From positions 1 through 64,000 of the forward strand of contig JBBQAN010000013.1 in NCBI GenBank assembly GCA_038316385.1: 64,000 nt of DNA, written 5' to 3'. Source of the DNA: SZAS-103 sp038316385 (lineage in GTDB: Bacteria; Pseudomonadota; Gammaproteobacteria; Xanthomonadales; Xanthomonadaceae). Position 1 is the stretch's first letter; every line of letters begins with the position of its first letter. Under the pieces are notes generated by a model. The model saw nothing but the letters and a program-made list of their open reading frames with translations. It was not told the DNA's origin and ran no database searches. A program made the translations under genes and the position numbers. This document shows positions 24,031 to 32,912 of the stretch, piece after piece.

Positions 24031-25494
24031 ATGAGCACGATCTTGCGTCTGACCCAGTTGATCGGCAACGAAGCGCGCGCTTGCTGCGATGAGGCCATGC
24101 TGGCGGTGCACGAGCCGGCGACCGGCCAGCCGTACGCATTGTGTCCGTCGGGGACAGCGACCGATGTGGACGATGCAGTGCGCGCCGCGCAGGCCGCATT
24201 TCCAATCTGGTCGGCGTTGCCGAACGATGCGCGAGCGCGTTGGATATCCCGACTCGCCGATGCGCTTGAGGTGCGCCTGGAAGATTTCGCGCAGGCTGAA
24301 TCGCGCGATACAGGCAAACCGCTGCGGCTGGTGCGCGAAATCGAGATTCCGCGTGCTATCGCGAACCTGCGTTTCTTCGCCTCCGCCGCGATCCAGTTCG
24401 CCAGCGAATCGCACCACGGCCAGGCCGGACTGAACTACACCTTGCGCCAGCCGCTCGGCGCAGTCGCTTGCATCAGCCCTTGGAACCTGCCGCTTTACCT
24501 GTTCACCTGGAAAATCGCGCCCGCGCTCGCCGCCGGCAACTGCGTGGTCGCGAAGCCATCGGAAATCACGCCAGTGACTGCGTGGATGCTCGGTGAACTC
24601 GCGCGCGAGATCGGTTTTCCTGCAGATGTGTTGAACATCGTGCACGGACTCGGCCCGCTGGTCGGCAACGCACTGGTCGAGCATTCCGGCATCAAGGCGG
24701 TCAGTTTCACCGGCAGCACAGTGGTCGGTCGCCAGATCGCCGCACATTGCGGCCCAGCGCTGAAAAAGATGTCGCTTGAACTTGGCGGCAAGAATCCGAC
24801 CATCGTCTTCGCCGATGCATTCAACGATCAAGCCACGCGCGAGCGCTTGCTCGAGACCGTGGTCCGTTCGGCGTTCCAGAACAGCGGCCAGATCTGCCTG
24901 TGCGGCTCGCGCATCCTGGTCGAGCACAGCGTGTACGCGGCGCTCCGCGAGGCATTCGTCGCGCGCGTTCGCAAATTGCATGTCGGCGATCCGTTGGATG
25001 CTGCGACCGATCTTGGCCCGCTGGTTTCGCAGGCGCACTACCGGAAAGTGCTCGACTGCATCGACACCGCGAAATCCGAAGGCGGCCGTGTTCTTTGCGG
25101 CGGAGAATCGCTCACGATCGATGGCCGTTGCGCTAATGGCTGGTTCATCGCGCCAACCGTGATCGATGGTCTTGGCCCCGACTGCCGCAGCAATACCGAA
25201 GAAATCTTCGGCCCGGTGGTCAGCTTGCAACCTTTCGACGACGATGCGCACGCACTCGCGCTCGCGAATGCGACGTCTTACGGACTGTCGGCAAGCGTCT
25301 GGACGCAACAACTCGATCGCGCGCATCGCATGGCTGCGGAATTGCGATCGGGCATCGTCTGGATCAACACATGGATGATGCGCGATCTGCGCACACCATT
25401 CGGCGGAGTCGGCCAGTCCGGCCTCGGTCGCGAAGGCGGAACGGAAGCGATGCGATTCTTCACCGAACCCAAGAACGTCTGCGTGCAGTTGTGA
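24031..25494 (+). CDS. 2-aminomuconate 6-semialdehyde dehydrogenase (aldehyde dehydrogenase)
   Basis: This step oxidises 2-aminomuconate semialdehyde to 2-aminomuconate with NAD. The protein has 487 residues, normal for the ALDH superfamily. It shows CISPWNLPLYLFTWK, SFTGSTVVGRQIA, the general base Glu250 in LELGGKNP and the nucleophile Cys289 in NSGQICLCGSR. The specific substrate is inferred from neighbours: the genes for the previous and next pathway steps (ACMSD, the RidA-type deaminase) are in the same cluster. Confidence 0.88.
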   Translation: MSTILRLTQLIGNEARACCDEAMLAVHEPATGQPYALCPSGTATDVDDAVRAAQAAFPIWSALPNDARARWISRLADALEVRLEDFAQAESRDTGKPLRLVREIEIPRAIANLRFFASAAIQFASESHHGQAGLNYTLRQPLGAVACISPWNLPLYLFTWKIAPALAAGNCVVAKPSEITPVTAWMLGELAREIGFPADVLNIVHGLGPLVGNALVEHSGIKAVSFTGSTVVGRQIAAHCGPALKKMSLELGGKNPTIVFADAFNDQATRERLLETVVRSAFQNSGQICLCGSRILVEHSVYAALREAFVARVRKLHVGDPLDAATDLGPLVSQAHYRKVLDCIDTAKSEGGRVLCGGESLTIDGRCANGWFIAPTVIDGLGPDCRSNTEEIFGPVVSLQPFDDDAHALALANATSYGLSASVWTQQLDRAHRMAAELRSGIVWINTWMMRDLRTPFGGVGQSGLGREGGTEAMRFFTEPKNVCVQL

Positions 25495-25522
25495 TCGAAA
25501 CCGTCAAGAACGAAGGAATCCA

Positions 25523-26212
25523 ATGAGCCTGCTGCGATCCCTGCTTGAAAAAAACCGCCTCTGGGCCGAACGCGTCGAGCGCGAGGAACCCGGATTTTTC
25601 ACGAATCTCGCCGCGCAGCAGGCGCCGGACTATCTGTGGATCGGCTGCTCGGATTCACGCGTGCCGGCCAACCAGATCACCGGCTTGGCGCCGGGCGAAG
25701 TCTTCGTGCATCGCAATGTCGCGAACATCGTCGCGCACGGCGATCTCAACTGCCTGTCCACCGTGCAATTCGCTGTGGATGTGCTCAAGGTCGAGCACAT
25801 CATCGTCTGCGGCCACTACGGTTGCGGCGGCGTGCATGCGACGCTTGACGGCTTGCGTCTCGGGCTCGTCGATAACTGGCTGCATCATGTGCGCGACGTC
25901 ATGCAGCGGCACGAATCGCTGCTGCGCGCGTTTCCGATCAACGAGCGCGCGGATCGTCTGTGCGAACTCAACGTGATCGAGCAAGTCGTCAACGTCTGCC
26001 AATCAACGGTCGTCCAGGACGCATGGCGGCGCGGACAGACACTCGAAGTGCATGGCTGGATTTACAGCGTCAACGACGGTCGTATTCGCGAAATCGGCAT
26101 CGGCGCGGATTCGGCGGACGGACTCGGCACCGCCTACGAAGACGCGCTCGCAGCCGTGCGCGCGATGGGCGAATCGCGTTCGGAACCGTCCCAATCCGAG
26201 TCGGCCCAATGA
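25523..26212 (+). CDS. can: Beta-class carbonic anhydrase
   Basis: The enzyme interconverts carbon dioxide and bicarbonate in the cytoplasm. The protein has 229 residues. The zinc ligands are Cys42 (CSDSR, with the Asp44-Arg46 dyad), His98 and Cys101 (CGHYGCGGV). The ATG follows AAGGAATCC. It sits inside the kynurenine-degradation operon, between the semialdehyde dehydrogenase and the deaminase, and overlaps the next gene by four bases (ATGA). The pathway releases carbon dioxide at the ACMSD step, which may explain the placement. Confidence 0.93.
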   Translation: MSLLRSLLEKNRLWAERVEREEPGFFTNLAAQQAPDYLWIGCSDSRVPANQITGLAPGEVFVHRNVANIVAHGDLNCLSTVQFAVDVLKVEHIIVCGHYGCGGVHATLDGLRLGLVDNWLHHVRDVMQRHESLLRAFPINERADRLCELNVIEQVVNVCQSTVVQDAWRRGQTLEVHGWIYSVNDGRIREIGIGADSADGLGTAYEDALAAVRAMGESRSEPSQSESAQ

Positions 26213-26640
26213 ACGAGAGCGTCCAGACCCACGCTGCCCCTGCTCCAGTCGGGGCGTACCCACACGCGCGTCGCGTGGCGAATTTGTTGTTCCTGTCCGG
26301 CATCGGTCCTCGAATACCAGGCAGCAATGTCATCCCTGGCAACATGCATGCAGCCGATGACAGCCTCGCAAGCTACGACATCGCCGCACAATGCAGGCAG
26401 GTATTCGCGAACGTGCGCATTGTGCTCAAAGCCAGTGGCGCACAGTGGGAAGATCTCGTCGACGTCACCGTCTATCTCACCGACATGGCGCGCGACTTCA
26501 AGATCTACAACGCAGTCTGGGCCGAACACTTTCCCGATGCCGCGACCGCGCCGTGCCGCACCACACTCGGCATCACAGCGCTGCCGACGCCAATCGCGAT
26601 CGAACTAAAATGCGTCGCGCAGATTTCGGAGTACCGCTGA
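26209..26640 (+). CDS. RidA-family protein, probable 2-aminomuconate deaminase
   Basis: The protein has 143 residues of the YjgF/RidA fold: APVGAYPHARRVANLLFLSG, QCRQVFANVRIVLKASGAQWED, VTVYLTDMARDF and the C-terminal Arg-containing PCRTTLGITALPTPIAIELK. RidA enzymes hydrolyse enamines or imines. The 2-aminomuconate deaminase of the 2-nitrobenzoate pathway (NbaF) is of this family and about this length. The overlap with the carbonic anhydrase (ATGA) and with HAAO (TGATG) places it in the operon and supports that role over generic RidA. Confidence 0.85.
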   Translation: MNESVQTHAAPAPVGAYPHARRVANLLFLSGIGPRIPGSNVIPGNMHAADDSLASYDIAAQCRQVFANVRIVLKASGAQWEDLVDVTVYLTDMARDFKIYNAVWAEHFPDAATAPCRTTLGITALPTPIAIELKCVAQISEYR

Positions 26641-27182
26641 TGTTGCCGCCACCGATCGATTTCCAGAAATGGATCGACGCCAATCGCCACCTGCTCAAGC
26701 CACCAGTCGGCAACAAGTGCATCGTCGATGGCGACTTCATCATCATGATCGTCGGTGGCCCAAACCTGCGCACCGACTACCACGTTGAGGAAGGCCCGGA
26801 ATTCTTCCACCAGATCGAAGGCGAGATGATCCTGCGCGTGCAGGACGACGGTGGCGTGCGCGACATACCGATCCGCGCAGGCGAAATTTTCTACCTGCCG
26901 CCGCGCGTGCCGCATTCGCCGCAACGCATGGCGGGCGGTATTGGCCTCGTCATCGAACGTCGCCGATTGCCAAACGAGAAAGACGGCTTGCAATGGTATT
27001 GCGAAAGTTGCAATCACAAGATCTACGAAGAATATTTCCACCTCCACCAAATCGAAACCGATTTCCCGCCGGTATTCGAGCGTTTCTATCGGAGCATCGA
27101 ACATCGGACTTGCGCGAGATGCGGCGCACTGCATCCACGTCCCGCACACTTCGAGGACGACGCGCAGCTTGATCCGACGTAG
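26640..27182 (+). CDS. nbaC: 3-hydroxyanthranilate 3,4-dioxygenase
   Basis: This Fe(II) cupin enzyme opens the ring of 3-hydroxyanthranilate to aminocarboxymuconate semialdehyde. The protein has 180 residues. The iron ligands His48, Glu54 and His92 are visible (YHVEEGPEFFHQ, PPRVPHSPQ). The bacterial C-terminal rubredoxin-like site has Cys121, Cys124, Cys158 and Cys161 (CESC, CARC). The start at 26640 overlaps the deaminase stop. It is the last plus-strand gene before the inserted HEAT gene. Confidence 0.95.
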   Translation: MLPPPIDFQKWIDANRHLLKPPVGNKCIVDGDFIIMIVGGPNLRTDYHVEEGPEFFHQIEGEMILRVQDDGGVRDIPIRAGEIFYLPPRVPHSPQRMAGGIGLVIERRRLPNEKDGLQWYCESCNHKIYEEYFHLHQIETDFPPVFERFYRSIEHRTCARCGALHPRPAHFEDDAQLDPT

Positions 27183-27205
27183 TCAGGAAGAATTCATCTT
27201 TCGCA

Positions 27206-29030
27206 TCAATGGCCTGTCACGGGACTTGACTTGGAATTCATGCAACCCAAGGTGCTGATATCGCCGTTGCTATCCATGAAGACGGCATTATCCTCATCGA
27301 GAAAGGCAAACCCGGAATTGATCGTCGCGTATGCGTCCGGTAGTGATGGCAACAGACTAAAGATTCCCAACTTCCAAGTCCCGTCAGGACTTTGCCGTAC
27401 TGAATAGACCGCACCAGCAAAACCTGCTTCAAACGGAGCGCTGGCGACAACAAAAGTTTCCCCCTTGAAGGGAAGGATGAAATTAACTCCCATCCGCGCA
27501 AGTAACTGCGGCTGCGCTGCACCGTCTTCAAGGAAGCCCAACGCGCCTTCAGATTCAACTCCGAGGCATCCGACAATCCAGCCGTTTGCGACGCGCCGAC
27601 TTGCAGTTAGACCTTCATGGCACCAAGACGAAAGCTTGGTGATGTCGACGCGTGGGAGAGGTTGACGCTTGGCGGGATGCCAATCGATCCTGGCAATATC
27701 ACCGGACTTCAATCGATAGCGTCGAGAAGGAAAACCATCTTTCGTGCACTTCGGTTGTCGATGATCGACAGCACAGGCGCCTATGCACACCACCACATCA
27801 CTCGTGTTACCCGGCTTTCCAGCCAACGCGTCGGCAGCCTCTTTGCGGATGCGGCCTGACCAGTACGAGTTGGCGATCTGCTTCAACGCGTCGCGAGCTT
27901 GCGCACTGCGGTCGACAAACCTTCCCAATGCCTGGACCGCTGCTTCGCTCGTCACCCAATCTCTTGGCGTAATCGAGTCAACCAGCTCCTGTGTAGCCTG
28001 GACAAGATCGAACTTGCCGATGACCGACGCTGCTGCCGCGCGGTTACCCCACCTCGGGTGATGCAGCGTACGTTTCAGGACCGGCAATAGTTCAGCGGCG
28101 TTTTCGCGCTGATTCAGAATCAAATCTTCCCAACTCCAGCTCCATGCATCAGGCCTGTCCAGCAGTAGCTGTAGAACCTCGACGCCCCTGCGATCGCCGG
28201 ATGCTACCAGTGCACGTTGTGCGCTCCATGCAAGATCCTGATTGGGCGCCTGCGCATATGCGGCGATCACTGGCGCTACGGGCTTTAATGCCGTACCGAC
28301 GTCGTCGAAGATGCGCAAGGTTTCCACGAGTTGTTTCGTATCGAGCCCATGACGCGCAATCAGGCCAGCCAGTAGATCGACCATGGCTTCCTCTGGCGGT
28401 GGGATTTTCATGTCGCCAGATGTTCCACATTCCTGAGATATCTTGTCCCATTCTGCTGCAAGTGCGCCGATAGGCCATCGCAGACGATCACTGTGCGCGA
28501 GCCTCAAGTAGAAATCCGTGGCAGCCATGCAGCCATGCTTCGATGACGGTACACCCGAAAAGACCAAACCTTCGGATGACCAGTCATCGCACGTGATATT
28601 CGATAAAGCTTCGCTAGCCCAAGCATCGCGTGGCTGTCCATCATGCAAGAGTCGTGGCGCGAGGAAACGGGCGCGTGGGCCAAGCAGACCAATGGCGTGC
28701 GTGGCGATTGCCACGATTTCCGGATGCGGCGAATCCAGCGACGCAACGACAAATGCGAATGCCTTGGGTATTGCAGTTGGTGGTGCGGGAGACTGACCGA
28801 TTCCAGTTCAACCAGCTTCCCCGCCATCGGGGCGGTTTTTGGCATTCACGATCCTCGCCAGACAGCTCCGGTCGCAATACATTGCTGATCTCCCGAGTCA
28901 GGGCGACAGCATCCGGCCTGAGCGCACCTTGGAACTGCGTATCTCGATAGGACGAAAGCTCGGCCTGCCAATGCGCATTGGGGGTGCCAGCCGCTTGCAA
29001 CAACAAAACGACGGGAAGGAGTAGTTGCAT
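27206..29030 (-). pseudogene. Frameshifted exported HEAT-repeat-type protein
   Basis: The frame from 29030 starts with a signal peptide (MQLLLPVVLLLQAAG). It reads well to about 28810, then turns into low-quality sequence. A second frame, open from 28807 to 27206, continues plausibly with PTAIPKAFAFVVASLDSPHP and then about 500 residues. These have helical HEAT-like repeats (ALVASGDRRGVEVLQLLLD, AAASVIGKF, SEAAVQALGRFVD) and a C-terminal beta-rich half. Joining the two frames needs a net +1 shift at about 28750-28807. It is either a true pseudogene, a sequencing error or programmed shifting. I recognise no specific family. It lies in reverse orientation inside the kynurenine cluster. Confidence 0.6.
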
Positions 29031-29183
29031 CAGCAGTTTCCATCAAACAAAGCATGCACAAACTATGCTAACTCTGTCTGCCTTACCATCGAAAGAGATC
29101 TCAAGTAACGATGGCTGACCTCCATTCGCCTTCATGCTGCAGAACCCATACGCTTGATGAGTCAGTACAGCTAAACTGCGCAC

Positions 29184-30200
29184 ATGCTCAAGATCGACGT
29201 CCATGCCCATATCCTGCCGCGCGATTGGCCGGATCTCGCGACCAGATACGGTGACGATCGCTTCCCGGTGATCCATCACACCGATCGCGGCCACCGCATT
29301 TACAAGGACGGCAAATTCTTCCGCGAGATTTTCCCGAAGACCTGGGACGCCGAGGAACGCATCGCCGACTACGCGCACTTCGGCGTGCAGGTGCAGGTGA
29401 TCAGTACGGTGCCGGTAATGTTCAGCTACTGGGCCAAGCCGCAGCACGCGTTCGAGTTGCATCAATCGTTGAACGACCACATGGCCGCGATCTGCCGCAA
29501 GCATCCGCGCCATTACGCCGGCATCGGCACGGTGCCGTTGCAGTCGCCGCGGCTCGCGGTGCAGGAACTTGAACGCTGCATGGACCAACTCGATCTGCAA
29601 GGCGTGCAAATCGGCAGCCACGTCAACGACTGGAACCTGGACGCACCCGAACTGTTCGATTTTTTTGTGGCCGCGAGCGAACTCGGCGCAGCGATCTTGG
29701 TGCATCCATGGGACATGATGGGCAAGGACAGCATGCCGAAATACTGGCTGCCTTGGCTGGTCGGGATGCCCGCCGAACAGGCACGCGCGGCGTGCTGCCT
29801 GATCTTCGGCGGAGTGCTTGAGCGATTGCCGAAACTCAAGATCTGCTTCGCCCATGGCGGCGGCAGCTTTCCGTACACCATCGGCCGCATCGAGCACGGA
29901 TTCCGCATGCGACCGGACCTCGTCGCGACCGACAATCCGCGCAATCCGCGCGAATACCTCGATCGCGTATTTTTCGATTCATGGGTTGCGGATGATCGCG
30001 CTCTGCGCTACCTGATCGATACCGTCGGCATCGATCGCGTGATGATGGGCACCGATTACCCGTTCCCGCTCGGCGAGCAGGAACCCGGCAGCTTCATTGA
30101 CGGATTGGGCTTGTCCCATGCGGAACAAGCACGCATCTATCACGGCACCGCGCTCGACTGGCTTGGGTTATCGGCATCGCGCTTCGGAGAGAATGCGTGA
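29184..30200 (+). CDS. nbaD: 2-amino-3-carboxymuconate-6-semialdehyde decarboxylase (ACMSD)
   Basis: ACMSD is a zinc-dependent decarboxylase of the amidohydrolase superfamily. It diverts the unstable semialdehyde from quinolinate formation to 2-aminomuconate semialdehyde. The protein has 338 residues. It shows the metal pair His7-x-His9 (VHAHILPRDW), HPWDMMGKDSMPKYWLPWLVG, FAHGGGSFPYTIGRIEHGF and the Asp of GTDYPFPLGE. It overlaps kynU by four bases (GTGA). With the neighbouring HAAO it confirms the degradative, not NAD-forming, branch. Confidence 0.95.
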   Translation: MLKIDVHAHILPRDWPDLATRYGDDRFPVIHHTDRGHRIYKDGKFFREIFPKTWDAEERIADYAHFGVQVQVISTVPVMFSYWAKPQHAFELHQSLNDHMAAICRKHPRHYAGIGTVPLQSPRLAVQELERCMDQLDLQGVQIGSHVNDWNLDAPELFDFFVAASELGAAILVHPWDMMGKDSMPKYWLPWLVGMPAEQARAACCLIFGGVLERLPKLKICFAHGGGSFPYTIGRIEHGFRMRPDLVATDNPRNPREYLDRVFFDSWVADDRALRYLIDTVGIDRVMMGTDYPFPLGEQEPGSFIDGLGLSHAEQARIYHGTALDWLGLSASRFGENA

Positions 30201-31486
30201 GCGACGCGTTCACGGAAACCGATGCGCTTGCGCGCGACGCTGTCGATCCGTTGCGCGCGTTTCGCGATGAGTTCCTGATTCCACCAGCAACCGATCCGTC
30301 GCTCGATCCGCAATCGCAACTCTACTTCGCCGGCAACTCGCTGGGCTTGCAGCCGCGCGGCGTGCGCGATGCACTGCTGACTGAGCTCGACGATTGGGCG
30401 CGACTCGGCGTCGAAGCGCATTTCCACGGCCGCCATCCGTGGATGCCGTACCACGAGGAAGTGCGTGTGCATCTCGCAGAAATCGCGGGCGCTTTGCCGT
30501 CCGAAGTGGTGGCCATGAATTCGCTGACCACAAACCTGCACCTGATGATGGTCAGCTTCTATCGACCGACGGCCGAGCGCTACAAAATCCTGATCGAGGC
30601 CGGTGCATTTCCGTCCGATCATCATGCGATGGAATCGCAGATCCGTTTCCACGGCTTCGATCCGGCGACCGCATTGATCGAACTCGAGGGTGATCCCGAC
30701 ACCGGACTCGTCGGTATCGAAGCGATCGAGCGCGCGCTCACCGAACACGGATCGCGCATCGCGCTCGTGATGTGGCCCGGCGTGCAATACCGCACCGGCG
30801 AAGCATTCGACCTTGCGGCGATCGCGAAACTCGCGCACAAGCATGGCTGTGCGGTCGGTTTCGATCTCGCTCACGCCGCCGGCAACCTGTCGCTCGCGCT
30901 GCACGACAGCGGCGCCGATTTCGCGGTGTGGTGCAGCTACAAGTATTTGAACTCGGGACCTGGAGCGGTCGCTGGTTGCTTCGTGCACGATCGTCACGCA
31001 CGCGCCGATGTGCCCCGCTTCGCTGGCTGGTGGGGACACGATCAGACCACGCGCTTCAAGATGGGGCCGGAATTCGTGCCGACCCCTGGCGCCGACGGCT
31101 GGCAGCTCAGCAACCCTCCGATCCTCGCGCTAGCGCCGCTACGCGCGTCGCTTGATGTGTTCCATCGCGCCGGCATTAAAAATCTGCGCGTGAAATCAGT
31201 TCAATTGACCACTTATCTCGAATCGCTGATCCGTACGCACCTTGCTGGAATACTGGAAACCCTCACGCCTGCGCAAAGCGAGCGTCGTGGCTGCCAATTG
31301 AGCCTGCGCGTGGCGGGCGGTCGCACTCGCGGCCGCGCGCTGTTCGAGCATCTCGTCGCACGCGGCATCATCGGCGACTGGCGCGAACCCGATGTGATCC
31401 GCGTCGCCCCCACTCCGTTGTATAACCGCTACATCGACGCGTGGAAGCTCGTCGATGCAATCGCAGCTTGGCGTGATGCGGCCTGA
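30197..31486 (+). CDS. kynU: Kynureninase
   Basis: This PLP enzyme cleaves 3-hydroxykynurenine (or kynurenine) to 3-hydroxyanthranilate (or anthranilate) and alanine. The protein has 429 residues. It shows FAGNSLGLQPRG near the start, the PLP aspartate in FDLAHAAGN and Lys249 in CSYKYLNSGPG, then the family block GWWGHDQTTRFKM. The GTG start overlaps the ACMSD stop. Order ACMSD-kynU-kmo suggests one transcript. Confidence 0.96.
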   Translation: MSDAFTETDALARDAVDPLRAFRDEFLIPPATDPSLDPQSQLYFAGNSLGLQPRGVRDALLTELDDWARLGVEAHFHGRHPWMPYHEEVRVHLAEIAGALPSEVVAMNSLTTNLHLMMVSFYRPTAERYKILIEAGAFPSDHHAMESQIRFHGFDPATALIELEGDPDTGLVGIEAIERALTEHGSRIALVMWPGVQYRTGEAFDLAAIAKLAHKHGCAVGFDLAHAAGNLSLALHDSGADFAVWCSYKYLNSGPGAVAGCFVHDRHARADVPRFAGWWGHDQTTRFKMGPEFVPTPGADGWQLSNPPILALAPLRASLDVFHRAGIKNLRVKSVQLTTYLESLIRTHLAGILETLTPAQSERRGCQLSLRVAGGRTRGRALFEHLVARGIIGDWREPDVIRVAPTPLYNRYIDAWKLVDAIAAWRDAA

Positions 31487-32864
31487 ATCCGGCAAGACCA
31501 TCATCATAGCGGGCGCGGGCCTCGCCGGCGCGTTGCTCGCGACCTTGCTGGCGCGCGCTGGCTGGTCGGTGGATATCTTTGAAAAACGCTCCGATTGTCG
31601 TGCAATCGGCTTCGAAGGCGGGCGTTCGATCAATCTTGCGCTCGCCGAACGCGGACTGCATGCGCTGCGGCAGGCGGGATTGCATCAAGCCGTGCTCGAC
31701 CAAGCGGTGATGATGCGCGGGCGCATGGTGCATTTCATCGACGGCCGCATCGACCTGCAGCGTTACGGCAAGGACGACAGTGAAGTCATCTGGTCGGTGC
31801 ATCGCGGTCGGTTGAACCTGCTGTTGCTGGATGCTGCAGAAGCAGCAGGTGCGCAACTGTTTTTCGACACCCGACTTGATGCAGTCGATTTCGAAAAAAA
31901 GACGATGCGACTTGCGAACGATCGCGATCACACCACCCGCGATGCGACTTTCGACGTGCTCATCGGTGCAGATGGCGCCGGCTCGGCGTTGCGTGGCGCG
32001 ATCGATGCAATCGCTCCACTCGGTGAGCGTTTTGAATCGCTCGGTCACGGCTACAAGGAACTCGAGATACCGCCGGCAGCAGATGACGGCTTTCGCATCG
32101 AACCCAACGCGTTGCATATATGGCCGCGTGGACGCTACATGTGCATTGCACTGCCGAACACCGAGCACACATTCACGGTGACGCTGTTCCTGCCGATGCA
32201 TGCCCGGGATGGCGCGCCTGGTTTCGACATGATTCCCGATCCGGACGCCGCGCGTATCCTGTTCGCGCATGACTTTGCCGATGCGTTGCCGCTGATTCCG
32301 GAGTTCGACGCCGATTGGTCGCACAACCCCATCGGAATGCTGAGTACGCTTTACCTGGATCGCTGGCATCTCGATGGTCGGGCCGTGTTGATTGGCGACG
32401 CTGCGCACGCGATGGTGCCGTTCCACGGCCAAGGCATGAATTGCGCATTCGAGGATTGCGTTGCACTGGCTCGTCACATCGCCGAAGCAGACGATTTCGC
32501 CGCAGCGTTCGCTGCATTCGAAGCGGAACGGCTCCCCAACGCGCGTGCGATCCAGCAGATGGCGCTCGAAAATTACCTCGAAATGCGCGACCGTGTGGAC
32601 GATGCAGACTATCTGTTGCAGCGCGAACTTGAGCGCCTGCTTGCCATACGGCATCCGAATCGTTTCGTACCGCGTTACGCGATGGTGACGTTCCACCGGA
32701 TTCCCTACGCGATCGCGTTCACGCGGGGTGCGATCCAGCGCGAACTGCTGGTGGCGGCAACGCTGGGCAAGTCGCGCATAGAGGACGTGGATCTGGTGAT
32801 GCTGGATCGAGCCATCGTCGACAAGCTGACGGTTCTGCCGAGCGATCGCGACCGGAACGGATGA
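31476..32864 (+). CDS. kmo: Kynurenine 3-monooxygenase
   Basis: This FAD monooxygenase hydroxylates kynurenine with NADPH and oxygen. The protein has 462 residues. It has the FAD motif IIAGAGLAGALLATLLARAGW, the RSINLALAERG block, the DG motif LIGADGAGSALRG and the second FAD motif GDAAHAMVPFHGQGMNCAFED. I chose the ATG at 31476; an in-frame ATG at 31455 is further inside kynU. It overlaps the end of kynU by about 11 bp. Tryptophan dioxygenase and formamidase are not in the window, so the first two steps must be encoded elsewhere. Confidence 0.95.
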   Translation: MRPESGKTIIIAGAGLAGALLATLLARAGWSVDIFEKRSDCRAIGFEGGRSINLALAERGLHALRQAGLHQAVLDQAVMMRGRMVHFIDGRIDLQRYGKDDSEVIWSVHRGRLNLLLLDAAEAAGAQLFFDTRLDAVDFEKKTMRLANDRDHTTRDATFDVLIGADGAGSALRGAIDAIAPLGERFESLGHGYKELEIPPAADDGFRIEPNALHIWPRGRYMCIALPNTEHTFTVTLFLPMHARDGAPGFDMIPDPDAARILFAHDFADALPLIPEFDADWSHNPIGMLSTLYLDRWHLDGRAVLIGDAAHAMVPFHGQGMNCAFEDCVALARHIAEADDFAAAFAAFEAERLPNARAIQQMALENYLEMRDRVDDADYLLQRELERLLAIRHPNRFVPRYAMVTFHRIPYAIAFTRGAIQRELLVAATLGKSRIEDVDLVMLDRAIVDKLTVLPSDRDRNG

Positions 32865-32912
32865 GCGCGACTTTCCGGCCACCATACCCGCCGTGCGAGC
32901 GCAACTAATCTT

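Noticed and set aside
22341..25326. Long minus-strand frames opposite paiB, the SDR and the aldehyde dehydrogenase
   Set aside because: They mirror conserved plus-strand genes in high-GC DNA, where antisense stops are rare. No domain is recognisable.
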